Positions 1 to 7,691 of a DNA stretch of 64,000 nucleotides are shown here, piece by piece. The translations under genes were made by a program, and so were the position numbers. Numbering within the stretch: position 1 is the first letter of the stretch; each line of letters opens with the position of its first letter. The notes under the pieces were generated by a model. That model was not told where the DNA came from and ran no database searches. It saw only the letters and a program-made list of their open reading frames with translations. The stretch is from NCBI RefSeq assembly GCF_003002815.1, contig NZ_PVTF01000017.1:1-64000 (forward strand). The letters run 5' to 3'. The stretch is from Umezawaea tangerina. Its GTDB lineage: Bacteria > Actinomycetota > Actinomycetes > Mycobacteriales > Pseudonocardiaceae.

Positions 1-2
1 AC

Positions 3-68
3 TACAACACCCGACGGGCCCACAGCGCCCTCGGTGGTCGACCACCGATCAGCCGACTGGCCGCCTAA
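3..68 (+). pseudogene. 3' end of IS481-type transposase (integrase core), cut by window edge
   Basis: The first 21 codons read YNTRRAHSALGGRPPISRL-AA and then stop (TAA 66-68). This is the typical C-terminal end of DDE transposases of the IS481/IS3 integrase-core type (Y-N-x-x-R-x-H-x-A-L-G-x-x-P). Only the tail lies in the window, so I cannot tell whether the transposase is intact. It sits tail-to-tail with the KDG kinase gene, whose stop is 28 bases further on. Family assignment is from the motif; the exact IS is not identified. Confidence 0.75.
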
Positions 69-95
69 CCGTCAACAACGTCACAAATCACTACA
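69..95. repeat. probable right terminal inverted repeat of the IS element
   Basis: The stretch after the transposase stop contains GTCAACAACGTCACAAATCA and ends in CTACA at 95. On the other strand it starts TGTAG. Many IS481 elements have short inverted repeats starting TGT. The left end is outside the window, so the repeat cannot be paired here. If real, the element ends one or two bases before the kdgK stop codon (97-99). Confidence 0.4.
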
Positions 96-96
96 T

Positions 97-1014
97 CTAG
101 CGCGCGGTGCCACTCCCGTACTGGGGCAGCTCGGCCCTGGTGGGCAGGCCCTCCCAGTCGCCGGTGGTGCCGACGGCGAAGGCCGCGACCGTGGTGGCGC
201 GCTCCAGGCGCGCGGGCTGGTCGAGGTCGTCCAGCAGGGCCGACAGGTAACCGGCCACGAAGGCGTCGCCCGCGCCGATGACGTCCGCCAGCCCGGTCGG
301 TCTGGCCGGTGCCGACCAGCGGCCGCCGGCCGTGGTGGTCTCGGCGCCGTCGGCCCCGCGTTTGGTGACGACCTCGCGGACCCCCTTGTCCAGCAACGCC
401 CGCGCGCCGCCGACGAGGTCCAGCTCGGCCTCGTCGCCGAACACGACGGTCGCCTTGGCGGCCAACGGGGTGAGGGCGTCCGAGGCCTCCCGCGACGTCC
501 AGAGCTTCGTCCGGTGGTTGACGTCCAGGCACACGGTCCACCCGTGCGCCGCGGCGTGGTCCACGGCGGTCCGGGTGGCGTCGAGCGCGGTGTCGGACAG
601 GGCCGGGGTGATGCCGGTGAACAGCAGGACCCGCGCGCCTGCGCGGAGTGGTCCGCGCAGGTCTTCGGGGCGGAGGCGGGAGCCCGCGGAGGCCGTGCGG
701 TAGTAGGCGACCCGCGCCTGGTCGACCGTGCGCTGCTCGCGGAGCAGCAGACCCGTCGGGGCGTCGGGATCGCGGACGACCACCGCGTCGACCCGCTCGG
801 CGCGCAGCCGTTCGGCGACCAGCGAACCGAGCTCGTCGTCACCCACCCTGCCGACCCAGCCCGCGCGGTGGCCCAGCCTCGACAGTCCTATCGCGACGGT
901 GCTCTCCGCGCCCGCCATGCCCAGCTCCATGGTCCTGGCCAGCCGCAGCGGACCCGGCGCGGTCGCCCGCAGGACGGCCATCGTCTCGCCGAACGCCAGG
1001 ACGTCCACGGTCAT
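97..1014 (-). CDS. kdgK: 2-keto-3-deoxygluconate kinase (PfkB family)
   Basis: The 305-residue protein is a ribokinase/PfkB sugar kinase. It opens with VLAFGETMAVL, has the substrate-side glycines (MAGAES), and ends with the PfkB signature DVIGAGDAFVAGYL, where the Asp of GAGD is the catalytic base. KDG kinase phosphorylates 2-keto-3-deoxygluconate to KDPG in the cytoplasm, in uronate/pectin catabolism. Its ATG overlaps the stop of the aldolase gene upstream (ATGA), so the two are translated as a pair, which supports the KDG specificity. An IS end abuts its stop codon. Specificity for KDG rather than another keto-sugar is inferred from the partner. Confidence 0.88.
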   Translation of the reverse strand: MTVDVLAFGETMAVLRATAPGPLRLARTMELGMAGAESTVAIGLSRLGHRAGWVGRVGDDELGSLVAERLRAERVDAVVVRDPDAPTGLLLREQRTVDQARVAYYRTASAGSRLRPEDLRGPLRAGARVLLFTGITPALSDTALDATRTAVDHAAAHGWTVCLDVNHRTKLWTSREASDALTPLAAKATVVFGDEAELDLVGGARALLDKGVREVVTKRGADGAETTTAGGRWSAPARPTGLADVIGAGDAFVAGYLSALLDDLDQPARLERATTVAAFAVGTTGDWEGLPTRAELPQYGSGTAR

Positions 1015-1616
1015 CGGGCGCCCCGGACCGCGTCCAGCAGCCGCTTGGCCCGGTCCGCGAGGCCGTCCAGGCCCGTGCCCATCAGCGGTGAGCCGACACC
1101 CACGGCCACCGCGCCCGCCTTGAGGTAGGCGACGGCCTCGTCGACCCCCACCCCGCCGACCGGCACGAACGGCACGTCGGGGAACGGCGCCCGCAGCGCT
1201 TCGAGGTAGTCGACGCCGCCGAGCGAGGCGGGGAACAGCTTGAGCGCCCGCGCCCCGTAGGCTAGTGCGGTCTCGACCTCGGTCGGGGTCAGGACACCCG
1301 CGAGCACCGGCAGTCCGGACTCCACCGAGTGGCCGACGGCGGCCGTGGTCGCCGGGCTGACCGCGAACCGGGCACCGGCGGCCAGCGCGTCGTCGACGTC
1401 CCGCGGCGTGCGGATCGTGCCCACGCCCAGCCACCCGTCGTCCGGGGTCTCGCCCGCCAGGTCCGCGATGACGGCCAGGGCGTCCGGGCTGGTCAGCGAG
1501 ATCTCCACCAGCCGGACGCCGGACTCGAACAGGACGCGGACGGCCGCCCGCGCGTCGTCGCCGCGCACGATGGCGACCAGCCGTCCGGCCTCCAGCGCGG
1601 TCGAGAAGTCCACCAT
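1011..1616 (-). CDS. eda: bifunctional KDPG/KHG-type aldolase
   Basis: The 201-residue TIM-barrel protein has the class I KDPG aldolase landmarks: R18 in AIVRGDD, the catalytic Glu in LVEISL (about E38) and the Schiff-base Lys in LKLFPASLGG (about K126). It splits 2-keto-3-deoxy-6-phosphogluconate into pyruvate and glyceraldehyde 3-phosphate. The stop overlaps the kdgK start by four bases, giving a two-gene operon read leftwards. A weak ribosome site (AAGGGAA) lies about 12 bases before the ATG. The operon promoter must lie in 1617-1789, which it shares with the divergent hexosaminidase gene and its DasR-like site. Confidence 0.9.
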   Translation of the reverse strand: MVDFSTALEAGRLVAIVRGDDARAAVRVLFESGVRLVEISLTSPDALAVIADLAGETPDDGWLGVGTIRTPRDVDDALAAGARFAVSPATTAAVGHSVESGLPVLAGVLTPTEVETALAYGARALKLFPASLGGVDYLEALRAPFPDVPFVPVGGVGVDEAVAYLKAGAVAVGVGSPLMGTGLDGLADRAKRLLDAVRGAR

Positions 1617-1710
1617 TCCGCCACGTTCCCTTCGTCGTGCCGCCGCAGCCGGTGATTGTTCGTGATGAATACACCCACCGGTGCGGCAAGTGGCCGACCG
1701 GGTCATACCA

Positions 1711-1726
1711 AGTGGTTCAGACCATT
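1711..1726. promoter_or_regulatory. DasR-like operator (dre)
   Basis: AGTGGTTCAGACCATT matches the dre consensus ACTGGTCTAGACCACT at 12 of 16 positions by my count, with both TGGT and ACCA half-sites intact. DasR is the GntR-family regulator of GlcNAc/chitin use in Streptomyces and relatives. A TTGACA hexamer at 1725-1730 overlaps the 3' end of the site. That is where a repressor would block a rightward promoter for the GH20 gene starting at 1790. The -10 element is not clear. Confidence 0.65.
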
Positions 1727-1789
1727 GACAAAAGGGTCCGCGGTTCAGCACGCTGCGGACGTGGGATCGGTCCGACCGAGGAGGACGAC

Positions 1790-3622
1790 GTGGAAACCCC
1801 AGCGCTCCAACGAGGTCGATGGCACCGGGTGGGGCGCGTGGTCGCCGCCGCTGCACTAGTCGTCAGCGGGGCGGTCGTCGTCTCGGTCGGCGTGCGCGCG
1901 CCGGGTGTCGCCCAGGCCGCCGAACCGCTGAAGAGCGTCGTGCCCGTCCCGGTCTCGGTGCAGACCACCGCGGGCGTGACGTACTCGCTGACCTCGACGA
2001 CCAGGATCTACACCCAGGCCGGTTTCGCGGACGCCCGCGCGGTCGGCGACTACCTGGCCGGGCTGCTGCGCGGGTCCACCGGGTTCGCGCTGCCGGTGTC
2101 CGACGCGTCCGGCACCCCCGCCGACGGCATCTCGCTGCTGCTCGGCGGTGCGAACCCGAGCGTGGGCACCCAGGGCTACCAGCTCGACGTGACCGCGGGG
2201 ACCGTGGTGCTGCGGGCGAACGGGTCCGACGGGCTGTTCGGCGGCGTGCAGACCCTGCGCCAGCTGCTGCCCGCGAAGGTCGAGAGCACGACCGTCCAGA
2301 GTGGACCGTGGACGCTGCCCGGCACCTCGATCCTGGACTACCCGCGGTTCGGCCACCGCGGCGCGATGCTCGACGTGGCAAGGCACTTCCAGCCGGTCGC
2401 CGCGGTCAAGCGCTACCTCGACCAGCTCGCCGCGTACAAGGTCAACTACTTCCACCTGCACCTCACCGACGACCAGGGTTGGCGGCTGGTCGTCGACAGC
2501 TGGCCCAAGCTCACCACCATCGGCGGCAGCACCCAGGTCGGCGGCGGCGCGGGCGGCTTCTACACCAAGGCGCAGTACCAGGAGATCGTGGCGTACGCGG
2601 CCTCGCGGCACATCACCGTGATCCCCGAGGTCGACCTGCCCGGCCACACCAACGCGGCGCTCGCCTCCTACGCGGAGCTGAACTGCAACGGCGTCGCACC
2701 CGCCCTGCGCACGGACACAGCGGTCGGCTACAGCTCCCTGTGCGTGTCCAAGGACGTGACCTACCAGTTCATCGACGACGTGGTCCGCGAGATCGCCGCG
2801 ATCACGCCCGGCCCGTACTTCCACCTCGGCGGCGACGAGGCCAGCGCCACCAGCGACGCCGACTACCAGGCGTTCATGAACCGCGCGCTGCCGATCGTGA
2901 AGAAGTACGGCAAGCAGGTCATGGGCTGGCACGAGTTCGTGAAGACGACGACCGACACCACGGCGGTGCCGCAGTACTGGGGCACCACCACGTCGAACTC
3001 CGTCGTCTCGGCCGCCGCGGCCCGCGGCAACAAGGTCCTGCTGTCCCCGGCCAACAAGGCCTACCTGGACATGAAGTACAACGCGAGCACGCCGCTGGGC
3101 CAGGACTGGGCGGCCCGCATCGAGGTGCAGGACGCCTACGAGTGGAACCCCGGCGCGTACCTGAGCGGGGTCGGCGAGTCCTCCGTCCGCGGCGTCGAGG
3201 CTCCACTGTGGACGGAGACGCTGGTCACCTCGGCGAACATCGAGTACATGGCCTTCCCGAGGCTCTCGGCCATCGCGGAGCTCGGCTGGTCGCCGTGGTC
3301 GACGCACAGCTGGGACCAGTTCAAGCTGCGCCTGGCCGCGCAGGCGCCGCGCTGGACCGTGCAAGGAATCAACTTCTACCGGTCGACGCAGGTGCCGTGG
3401 GAGACGGGCACCACGACCACGACGACCACCACGACGACGACCACCACGACCACGCCTCCGCCGGGGAACTGCCCGGCGGCGTGGGACCGCGCCAAGGTCT
3501 ACGTCGCCACGAACGTCGTGTCGCACGCGGGCCGGAAGTGGACCGCCCAGTGGTGGACGCAGGGCGAGGAGCCCGGCACCACGGGGGAGTGGGGCGTCTG
3601 GCGCGACAGCGGCGCCTGCTGA
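1790..3622 (+). CDS. secreted GH20 beta-N-acetylhexosaminidase with C-terminal chitin-binding module
   Basis: The GTG start at 1790 is preceded by GAGGAGGACGAC, a strong ribosome site. The 610-residue product has a signal peptide: basic start RWHRVGRVV, a long Ala/Val stretch, and AQAA before the mature protein. A GH20b-like domain comes next, then the GH20 catalytic barrel with HLGGDEA, where D349-E350 are the acid pair of substrate-assisted catalysis. A Thr-only linker (about residues 540-555, encoded by a ACC/ACG microsatellite) leads to a roughly 45-residue CBM5/12-like module with paired Trp (KWTAQWW, WGVW). It should release GlcNAc from chitobiose outside the cell. The upstream DasR-like site fits that role. 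Confidence 0.92.
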   Translation: METPALQRGRWHRVGRVVAAAALVVSGAVVVSVGVRAPGVAQAAEPLKSVVPVPVSVQTTAGVTYSLTSTTRIYTQAGFADARAVGDYLAGLLRGSTGFALPVSDASGTPADGISLLLGGANPSVGTQGYQLDVTAGTVVLRANGSDGLFGGVQTLRQLLPAKVESTTVQSGPWTLPGTSILDYPRFGHRGAMLDVARHFQPVAAVKRYLDQLAAYKVNYFHLHLTDDQGWRLVVDSWPKLTTIGGSTQVGGGAGGFYTKAQYQEIVAYAASRHITVIPEVDLPGHTNAALASYAELNCNGVAPALRTDTAVGYSSLCVSKDVTYQFIDDVVREIAAITPGPYFHLGGDEASATSDADYQAFMNRALPIVKKYGKQVMGWHEFVKTTTDTTAVPQYWGTTTSNSVVSAAAARGNKVLLSPANKAYLDMKYNASTPLGQDWAARIEVQDAYEWNPGAYLSGVGESSVRGVEAPLWTETLVTSANIEYMAFPRLSAIAELGWSPWSTHSWDQFKLRLAAQAPRWTVQGINFYRSTQVPWETGTTTTTTTTTTTTTTTPPPGNCPAAWDRAKVYVATNVVSHAGRKWTAQWWTQGEEPGTTGEWGVWRDSGAC

Positions 3623-3626
3623 GGGG

Positions 3627-3670
3627 CCGGTGGCCGTGGGCGGCCTCCCCGACCCGCTTACGGCCACCGG
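3627..3670. terminator. inverted repeat after GH20 gene
   Basis: CCGGTGGCCGT (3627-3637) pairs perfectly with ACGGCCACCGG (3660-3670) across a 22-base loop. It begins five bases after the hexosaminidase stop. There is no U tract, as is usual in actinobacteria. Confidence 0.5.
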
Positions 3671-3746
3671 ACCGTCCCGGTTCAACCGGAATGATCACGC
3701 TGTTTCTGCTCACCCACGGGGTGGCCGGATGGTGTGAGATGAGGTC

Positions 3747-4511
3747 ATGACGCGCATCGAGATCGATGGCCGCGCGGCCACCGCCGAGACCCTCGCGCAC
3801 CCGGCGGTGTCGACGCACGGGCACTTCACCGCCATGCAGGTCCGCGACCACAAGGTCCGCGGCCTCGACCTGCACCTGGCCCGGCTGCGCGCGGGCAGCA
3901 GGGAGGTCTTCGACAGCGCTCTCGACGAGGAGCTGCTGCTGCGGCACCTGCGGCACGCGCTCACCGGCGTCGTGGACGCGTCGCTGCGCGTGTACGTGTT
4001 CCAGCCCGAGGACGAGCTGTCGTTCATGGTCACCGTGATGCCGCCCGGTGAGCCGCCCGCCACGCCGCAGCGCCTGCGCGCGGTCCCGTACGCCCGCCCG
4101 TTCGCACAGGTCAAGCACCTCGGCGGGTTCGCGCAGGCGCACTACACCCGGCTCGTGCGCCGCGAGGGCTTCGACGACGCGCTGATGGTCACCCAGGACG
4201 GCTTCGTCACCGAGGGCGCCACCACGAACATCGGCTTCTTCGACGACGACACCGTCGTGTGGCCCGACGCGCCCGTGCTGCTGGGCATCACCATGCAGCT
4301 GCTCAACTTCGCCCTGACCGAGCGCGAGGTCGTGTCCAGGCTCGCCGAGGTCAGGCTGGACGAGGTGGCGTCGTTCGACGGCGCGTTCCTCACCAACGCC
4401 AGGGGGATCGTGCCGGTGGCCTCGATCGACGACGTGGTGTTCCCGGTCGACGCCGACCGGATGAAGGTCGTCACCGAGGCCTACGACTCGGCACCGTGGC
4501 GGGAGGTCTGA
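3747..4511 (+). CDS. class IV aminotransferase-like PLP protein
   Basis: The 254-residue protein has the fold-type IV pattern shared by BCAT, D-amino-acid transaminase and aminodeoxychorismate lyase. The likely PLP lysine is K123 in QVKHLGG. The conserved Glu is E156 in TEGATTNIGF, which contacts the pyridine nitrogen. The phosphate-binding turn near the end is TNARGIVPVASID. At 254 residues it is shorter than BCATs, and it has no pab neighbours, so the substrate is open. GAGG precedes the ATG. A hairpin terminator follows directly, so it is probably transcribed alone. Confidence 0.75.
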   Translation: MTRIEIDGRAATAETLAHPAVSTHGHFTAMQVRDHKVRGLDLHLARLRAGSREVFDSALDEELLLRHLRHALTGVVDASLRVYVFQPEDELSFMVTVMPPGEPPATPQRLRAVPYARPFAQVKHLGGFAQAHYTRLVRREGFDDALMVTQDGFVTEGATTNIGFFDDDTVVWPDAPVLLGITMQLLNFALTEREVVSRLAEVRLDEVASFDGAFLTNARGIVPVASIDDVVFPVDADRMKVVTEAYDSAPWREV

Positions 4512-4535
4512 CCTCGACCTCCAGCAAGGTCGAGG
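4512..4535. terminator. hairpin after aminotransferase gene
   Basis: CCTCGACC (4512-4519) and GGTCGAGG (4528-4535) form a perfect 8-bp stem with an 8-base loop. The hairpin starts one base after the stop codon of the class IV aminotransferase gene. Confidence 0.6.
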
Positions 4536-4578
4536 TGACAAGCTCGGCCGGACTTCCGGCGGATCACCAGGGGGCGTC

Positions 4579-5502
4579 GTGCGAGCGGTGTGGTTGAGGG
4601 AGTTCGGTGGACCCGAGGTGCTGGTGGAGGAGTCGACCCCGGACCCGGCACCGGGCCCCGGCCAGGTGGTCGTCGACGTCGCCTACGCCGGCATCACGTT
4701 CGTCGAGACGCAGGTCAGGGCCGGCCGGGCGCCGTGGCCGGTCCGGCTCCCGACCATCCCCGGCAACGGTGTCGGCGGGGTCGTCACCGGGAGCGCGGAC
4801 CCGGCGCTCGTCGGCGCGACCGTCGTGACCGCCACCGGTGGCTCCGGCGGGTACGCCGACCGCGTGGCCGTGAACGCCGACGAGCTGATCGCGGTCCCGC
4901 CGGACATCCCCCTCGACCGCGCCGTGGCGCTGCTGGCCGACGGCCGCACCGCCACGATGCTCGCCGACGCGGTCGACCTGCGGGCGGGCGACCGCGTCCT
5001 GGTCGAGGCCGCCGCGGGCGGTGTGGGAACCCTGCTGGTGCAGCTGGCCCGCGCCGCCGGGGCCGTGGTGGTCGCGGCGGTGGGCGGGCCCCGCAAGGTC
5101 GCGGCGGTCACCGGCGCCGACCTGGTCGTGGACTACCGGTCCGACGGCTGGGCGCACCAGGTGCGCGCGGCCGTGGGCGCGCTCGACGTGGTGTTCGACG
5201 GCGTGGGCGGCACCATCGCCCGCACCGCGTTCTCCTTGGTGGCGGCGGGCGGCCGGATGACCAGCCACGGTGCCGCGAGCGGCGAGTGGGCGGGCATCCC
5301 GGCGTCCACCGCGGCCGAGCACGGCGTGGCGCTGCTCAGCGCGTCCCGCCCGACGACCTCGCAGGCCCGCACCTACGCGCTGCGCGCGTTCGAGAGCCTG
5401 GTGCCGGTCATCGGCCAGCGGTTCCCGTTGGCACGGGCGGCCGACGCCCACGCCGCGATGGAGTCGCGCACCGCCATCGGCAAGACGCTGCTGGAGACCT
5501 GA
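4579..5502 (+). CDS. zinc-free MDR oxidoreductase (quinone oxidoreductase-like)
   Basis: The 307-residue medium-chain dehydrogenase/reductase opens with the quinone-oxidoreductase start MRAVWLREFGGPEVL. It has the GroES-like half with IPGNGVGGVV and a Rossmann dinucleotide site AAAGGVGTLLVQLARAAGA. The Cys/His zinc ligands of alcohol dehydrogenases are absent. Such enzymes reduce quinones or enals with NADPH in the cytoplasm; the substrate is unknown here. The start is a GTG with AGGGGG upstream. The gene ends three bases before the stop of the convergent sigma-factor gene. Confidence 0.82.
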   Translation: MRAVWLREFGGPEVLVEESTPDPAPGPGQVVVDVAYAGITFVETQVRAGRAPWPVRLPTIPGNGVGGVVTGSADPALVGATVVTATGGSGGYADRVAVNADELIAVPPDIPLDRAVALLADGRTATMLADAVDLRAGDRVLVEAAAGGVGTLLVQLARAAGAVVVAAVGGPRKVAAVTGADLVVDYRSDGWAHQVRAAVGALDVVFDGVGGTIARTAFSLVAAGGRMTSHGAASGEWAGIPASTAAEHGVALLSASRPTTSQARTYALRAFESLVPVIGQRFPLARAADAHAAMESRTAIGKTLLET

Positions 5503-5505
5503 CCG

Positions 5506-6759
5506 TCACCCGCAGCCCTCCGCCCGCTCCAGCAGCAACGTGCGCTCCCGCTCGTTGCGGGTCAGCGAGGCGGCCTTCTCGAACTCCGCCCGCGCCTCCG
5601 GCAGCCTGCCCAGCTTCGCCAGGAAGTCCCCGCGCACGCTGGGCAGCAGGTGGTACGACTTCAACGCGGGTTCGGCGCCCAGGGCGTCGACGAGCTCCAG
5701 CCCCGCGGCCGGTCCCTCGGCCATCGACACCGCCACGGCCCGGTTCAGCTCGACGATCGGCGACGGCATGACCTCGCCCAGCGTCTTGTAGAGGTCGGCG
5801 ATCCGCCCCCAGTCGGTGTCGTCGGCCTCCCGCGCCCGCCCGTGGCACGCCGCGATGGCCGCCTGCAGGGCGTACGGACCGCCGGCTCCGCCCAGCTCCT
5901 CGGCCTTGGCCAGCGCCGCCAGCCCGCGCCGGATCAGCAGCTGGTCCCACCGCCCCCGGTCCTGCTCCAGCAGCAGCACCGGTTTCCCGTCCGCCCCGAC
6001 CCGCGCGGCCGACCGCGAGGCCTGGATCTCCATCAGTGCCACCAGCCCGTGCACCTCGGGCTCCGCGGGCGCCAACCCGGCCAGCACCCTCCCCAGCCGC
6101 AGGGCCTCGTTGCACAGCGACGGCCGCAGCCAGTCGTCCCCCGCGGTCGCCGAGTACCCCTCGTTGAACACGAGGTACACGACCTCCAGCACCGACGACA
6201 GCCGCGCGGGCAGCTCGTCGCGGCCGGGCACCTCGAACGGCACCTCGGCCTTGGCCAGCGTCTTCTTCGCCCGCACGATCCGCTGCGCGATCGTCGACTC
6301 CGACGCCAGGAACGCCCGCGCGATCTCGTCGGTGGTCAGGCCGCCCAACAGGCGCAGCGTCAACGCGACCCGCGCCTCCGTGGACAGCACCGGGTGGCAC
6401 GACACGAAGACCAGGCGCAGCAGGTCGTCGGAGATCTCCTGCGGGTCCTCCACCTCGGGCGCCGCACCGTCGGGATCGAGCTCGTGGCCCAGGATCTCGA
6501 CCTTGCGCCTGAGGTTCTGCTCGCGGCGGATGAGGTCGATGGCCCGGCGCCTGCCGGTCGCCATCAGCCAGGCACCGGGATTGCGCGGGACGCCCTCGGC
6601 AGGCCACTGCTCCAACGCGGCCACCAGGGCGTCCTGCGCAAGCTCCTCGGCGAGTCCCACGTCCCGCACGATCCGCGCGAGACCGGCGATGACCCTGGCC
6701 GACTCGATCCTCCAGACCGCGTCGATGGCGCGGTGTGCATCCGATGCCGTCACAGCCAC
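5506..6759 (-). CDS. ECF42-type RNA polymerase sigma factor with C-terminal TPR-like extension
   Basis: The 417-residue protein begins with sigma region 2 (LAEELAQDALVAALEQW, then NPGAWLMATGRRRAID) and region 4 (LGGLTTDEIARAF, TIAQRIVRAKKTL). A conserved roughly 200-residue extension includes VYLVFNEGYSA and helical repeats, as in the ECF42 group. That group carries its own C-terminal regulator and is linked to DGPF (YCII-like) genes, and the DGPF gene lies 31 bases upstream here. No anti-sigma gene is present, as expected for the group. The start is taken as the GTG at 6759. The signal it senses is unknown. Confidence 0.88.
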   Translation of the reverse strand: MAVTASDAHRAIDAVWRIESARVIAGLARIVRDVGLAEELAQDALVAALEQWPAEGVPRNPGAWLMATGRRRAIDLIRREQNLRRKVEILGHELDPDGAAPEVEDPQEISDDLLRLVFVSCHPVLSTEARVALTLRLLGGLTTDEIARAFLASESTIAQRIVRAKKTLAKAEVPFEVPGRDELPARLSSVLEVVYLVFNEGYSATAGDDWLRPSLCNEALRLGRVLAGLAPAEPEVHGLVALMEIQASRSAARVGADGKPVLLLEQDRGRWDQLLIRRGLAALAKAEELGGAGGPYALQAAIAACHGRAREADDTDWGRIADLYKTLGEVMPSPIVELNRAVAVSMAEGPAAGLELVDALGAEPALKSYHLLPSVRGDFLAKLGRLPEARAEFEKAASLTRNERERTLLLERAEGCG

Positions 6760-6790
6760 TGACTACATGACCGGGTGACGGCCGCGCAAA

Positions 6791-7210
6791 CTACCCGCCG
6801 ATCTGCTCGCGCAGCGCCGCCTCGGCGGCCCGCGCCTCGGGCGTGAACGCCGGGCCGAAGTCCTCGGCCTCGAACACCCGGCGGATCTCGATCTCGGACT
6901 CGCCGTCGTCGAAGTTCGGCACGCGCTTGACCCACTCGATGGCCTCGTCGATCGACTTCACGTCGAGCAGCCAGAACCCGGCGATGAGCTCCTTGGTCTC
7001 GGCGAACGGCCCGTCGACGACGGTCCGCTTCTCGCCCTCGAACTTCACGCGGGCCCCCTTGGAGCTGGAGTGCAGGCCCTCACCCGCGAGCAGCACACCG
7101 GCCTTGACCAGCTCCGCGTTGAACTTGCCCATCTCGTTGAGCTGGGTCTCGGTCGGCAGGACGCCCGCCTCGGTGTCGGGGGTGGCCTTGATGATCGCCA
7201 TGAACCGCAT
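6791..7210 (-). CDS. DGPF/YCII-domain protein, partner of the ECF42 sigma factor
   Basis: The 139-residue protein shows the family landmarks MRFMAIIKA at the start, GLHSSSKGARV, the namesake VDGPFAETKE, and a C-terminal EIRRVFEAEDFG. YCII-like DGPF proteins are small alpha/beta-barrel proteins whose reaction is not established. They sit beside ECF42 sigma genes and are regarded as main targets. It is the first gene of a two-gene leftward operon with the sigma factor. A match to the ECF42 promoter lies 53-79 bases upstream, so the sigma factor probably controls its own operon. Confidence 0.85.
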   Translation of the reverse strand: MRFMAIIKATPDTEAGVLPTETQLNEMGKFNAELVKAGVLLAGEGLHSSSKGARVKFEGEKRTVVDGPFAETKELIAGFWLLDVKSIDEAIEWVKRVPNFDDGESEIEIRRVFEAEDFGPAFTPEARAAEAALREQIGG

Positions 7211-7262
7211 GTCCGCTCCTCGTTCCGTTCGGCTGGGCGTTCACCCTGCCCCGTACCCCTGC

Positions 7263-7289
7263 GTCGAACGAGGACCACCCCGATCGACA
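7263..7289 (-). promoter_or_regulatory. candidate ECF42 promoter (TGTCGA-N17-CGAC)
   Basis: Read on the minus strand, TGTCGA (7289-7284) is followed by a 17-base spacer and CGAC (7266-7263). As I recall the published Streptomyces venezuelae work, ECF42 promoters have TGTCGA at -35 and CG(A/T)C at -10 upstream of DGPF genes. The position suits transcription of the DGPF-sigma operon. Confidence 0.65.
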
Positions 7290-7344
7290 CGCGGGCGGAA
7301 CTTTCTCGGAAGTTTTTCGGCGACCGTCCGACCTGCGGAAACGC

Positions 7345-7379
7345 GAACGGCCGGGCCGCACGTGGCGGCCCGGCCGTTC
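7345..7379. terminator. 15-bp perfect hairpin terminator
   Basis: GAACGGCCGGGCCGC (7345-7359) is perfectly complementary to GCGGCCCGGCCGTTC (7365-7379), with loop ACGTG. It lies six bases beyond the stop of the small antitoxin-like gene read leftwards, and before the DGPF promoter. Confidence 0.75.
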
Positions 7380-7385
7380 ACCGGG

Positions 7386-7589
7386 TCAGTAGCCCGCGGG
7401 CCTGGAGGCGCTCTTCGCCTTCCGCACCGCGCCGTCGATCTGCTGGTGGTACCTGCCCTTGGTCCGCCGGTCGAGGAAGGTGCCCGCCTGGTCGGCGAGC
7501 CTGCTCACCTTCTCCGGGTTCTTCTGGGCGTACTTCCTGGCCGCGGCCGCCGCTGTGGCGAGTACCGCGAGCTTGCGCAACATGGCCAT
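7386..7589 (-). CDS. Rv0909/MT0933-like antitoxin-family protein
   Basis: The 67-residue protein starts MAMLRKLAVLATAAAAARKYAQ and carries the MT0933-family signature: NPEKVSRLADQAGTFLDRRTKGRYHQQID and then GAVRKAKSAS, matching the D-x-x-T-x-G-K/R-Y-x-x-Q-I-D core. In Mycobacterium the family member Rv0909 is paired with the SRPBCC toxin Rv0910. No such toxin gene is adjacent here, so this copy may be solitary. AAGGGACGAG before the ATG is a good ribosome site. A strong hairpin follows the stop. Confidence 0.7.
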   Translation of the reverse strand: MAMLRKLAVLATAAAAARKYAQKNPEKVSRLADQAGTFLDRRTKGRYHQQIDGAVRKAKSASRPAGY

Positions 7590-7691
7590 CGGCTCGTCCC
7601 TTCGACACCCGGTCAACGTCCGGAGGTGCACCAGTGGTTCCCCGGTGTGACCGCCGCCAACCCCCGCCCGCCCGAGGTGGGCGGAGGCCGT

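Noticed and set aside
32-47. Palindrome CGGTGGTC-GACCACCG resembling a DasR or other operator
   Set aside because: It lies inside the coding end of the transposase and encodes the usual L-G-G-R-P-P motif, so the match is most likely coincidental.
1637-1789. 51-codon upstream extension of the GH20 gene
   Set aside because: It would put the DasR-like site and TTGACA box inside coding sequence; the GTG at 1790 has a strong ribosome site and directly precedes the signal peptide.
3411-3455. ACC/ACG trinucleotide run as a possible CRISPR or repeat array
   Set aside because: It simply encodes the Thr linker of the GH20 protein. No CRISPR array was seen anywhere in the window.
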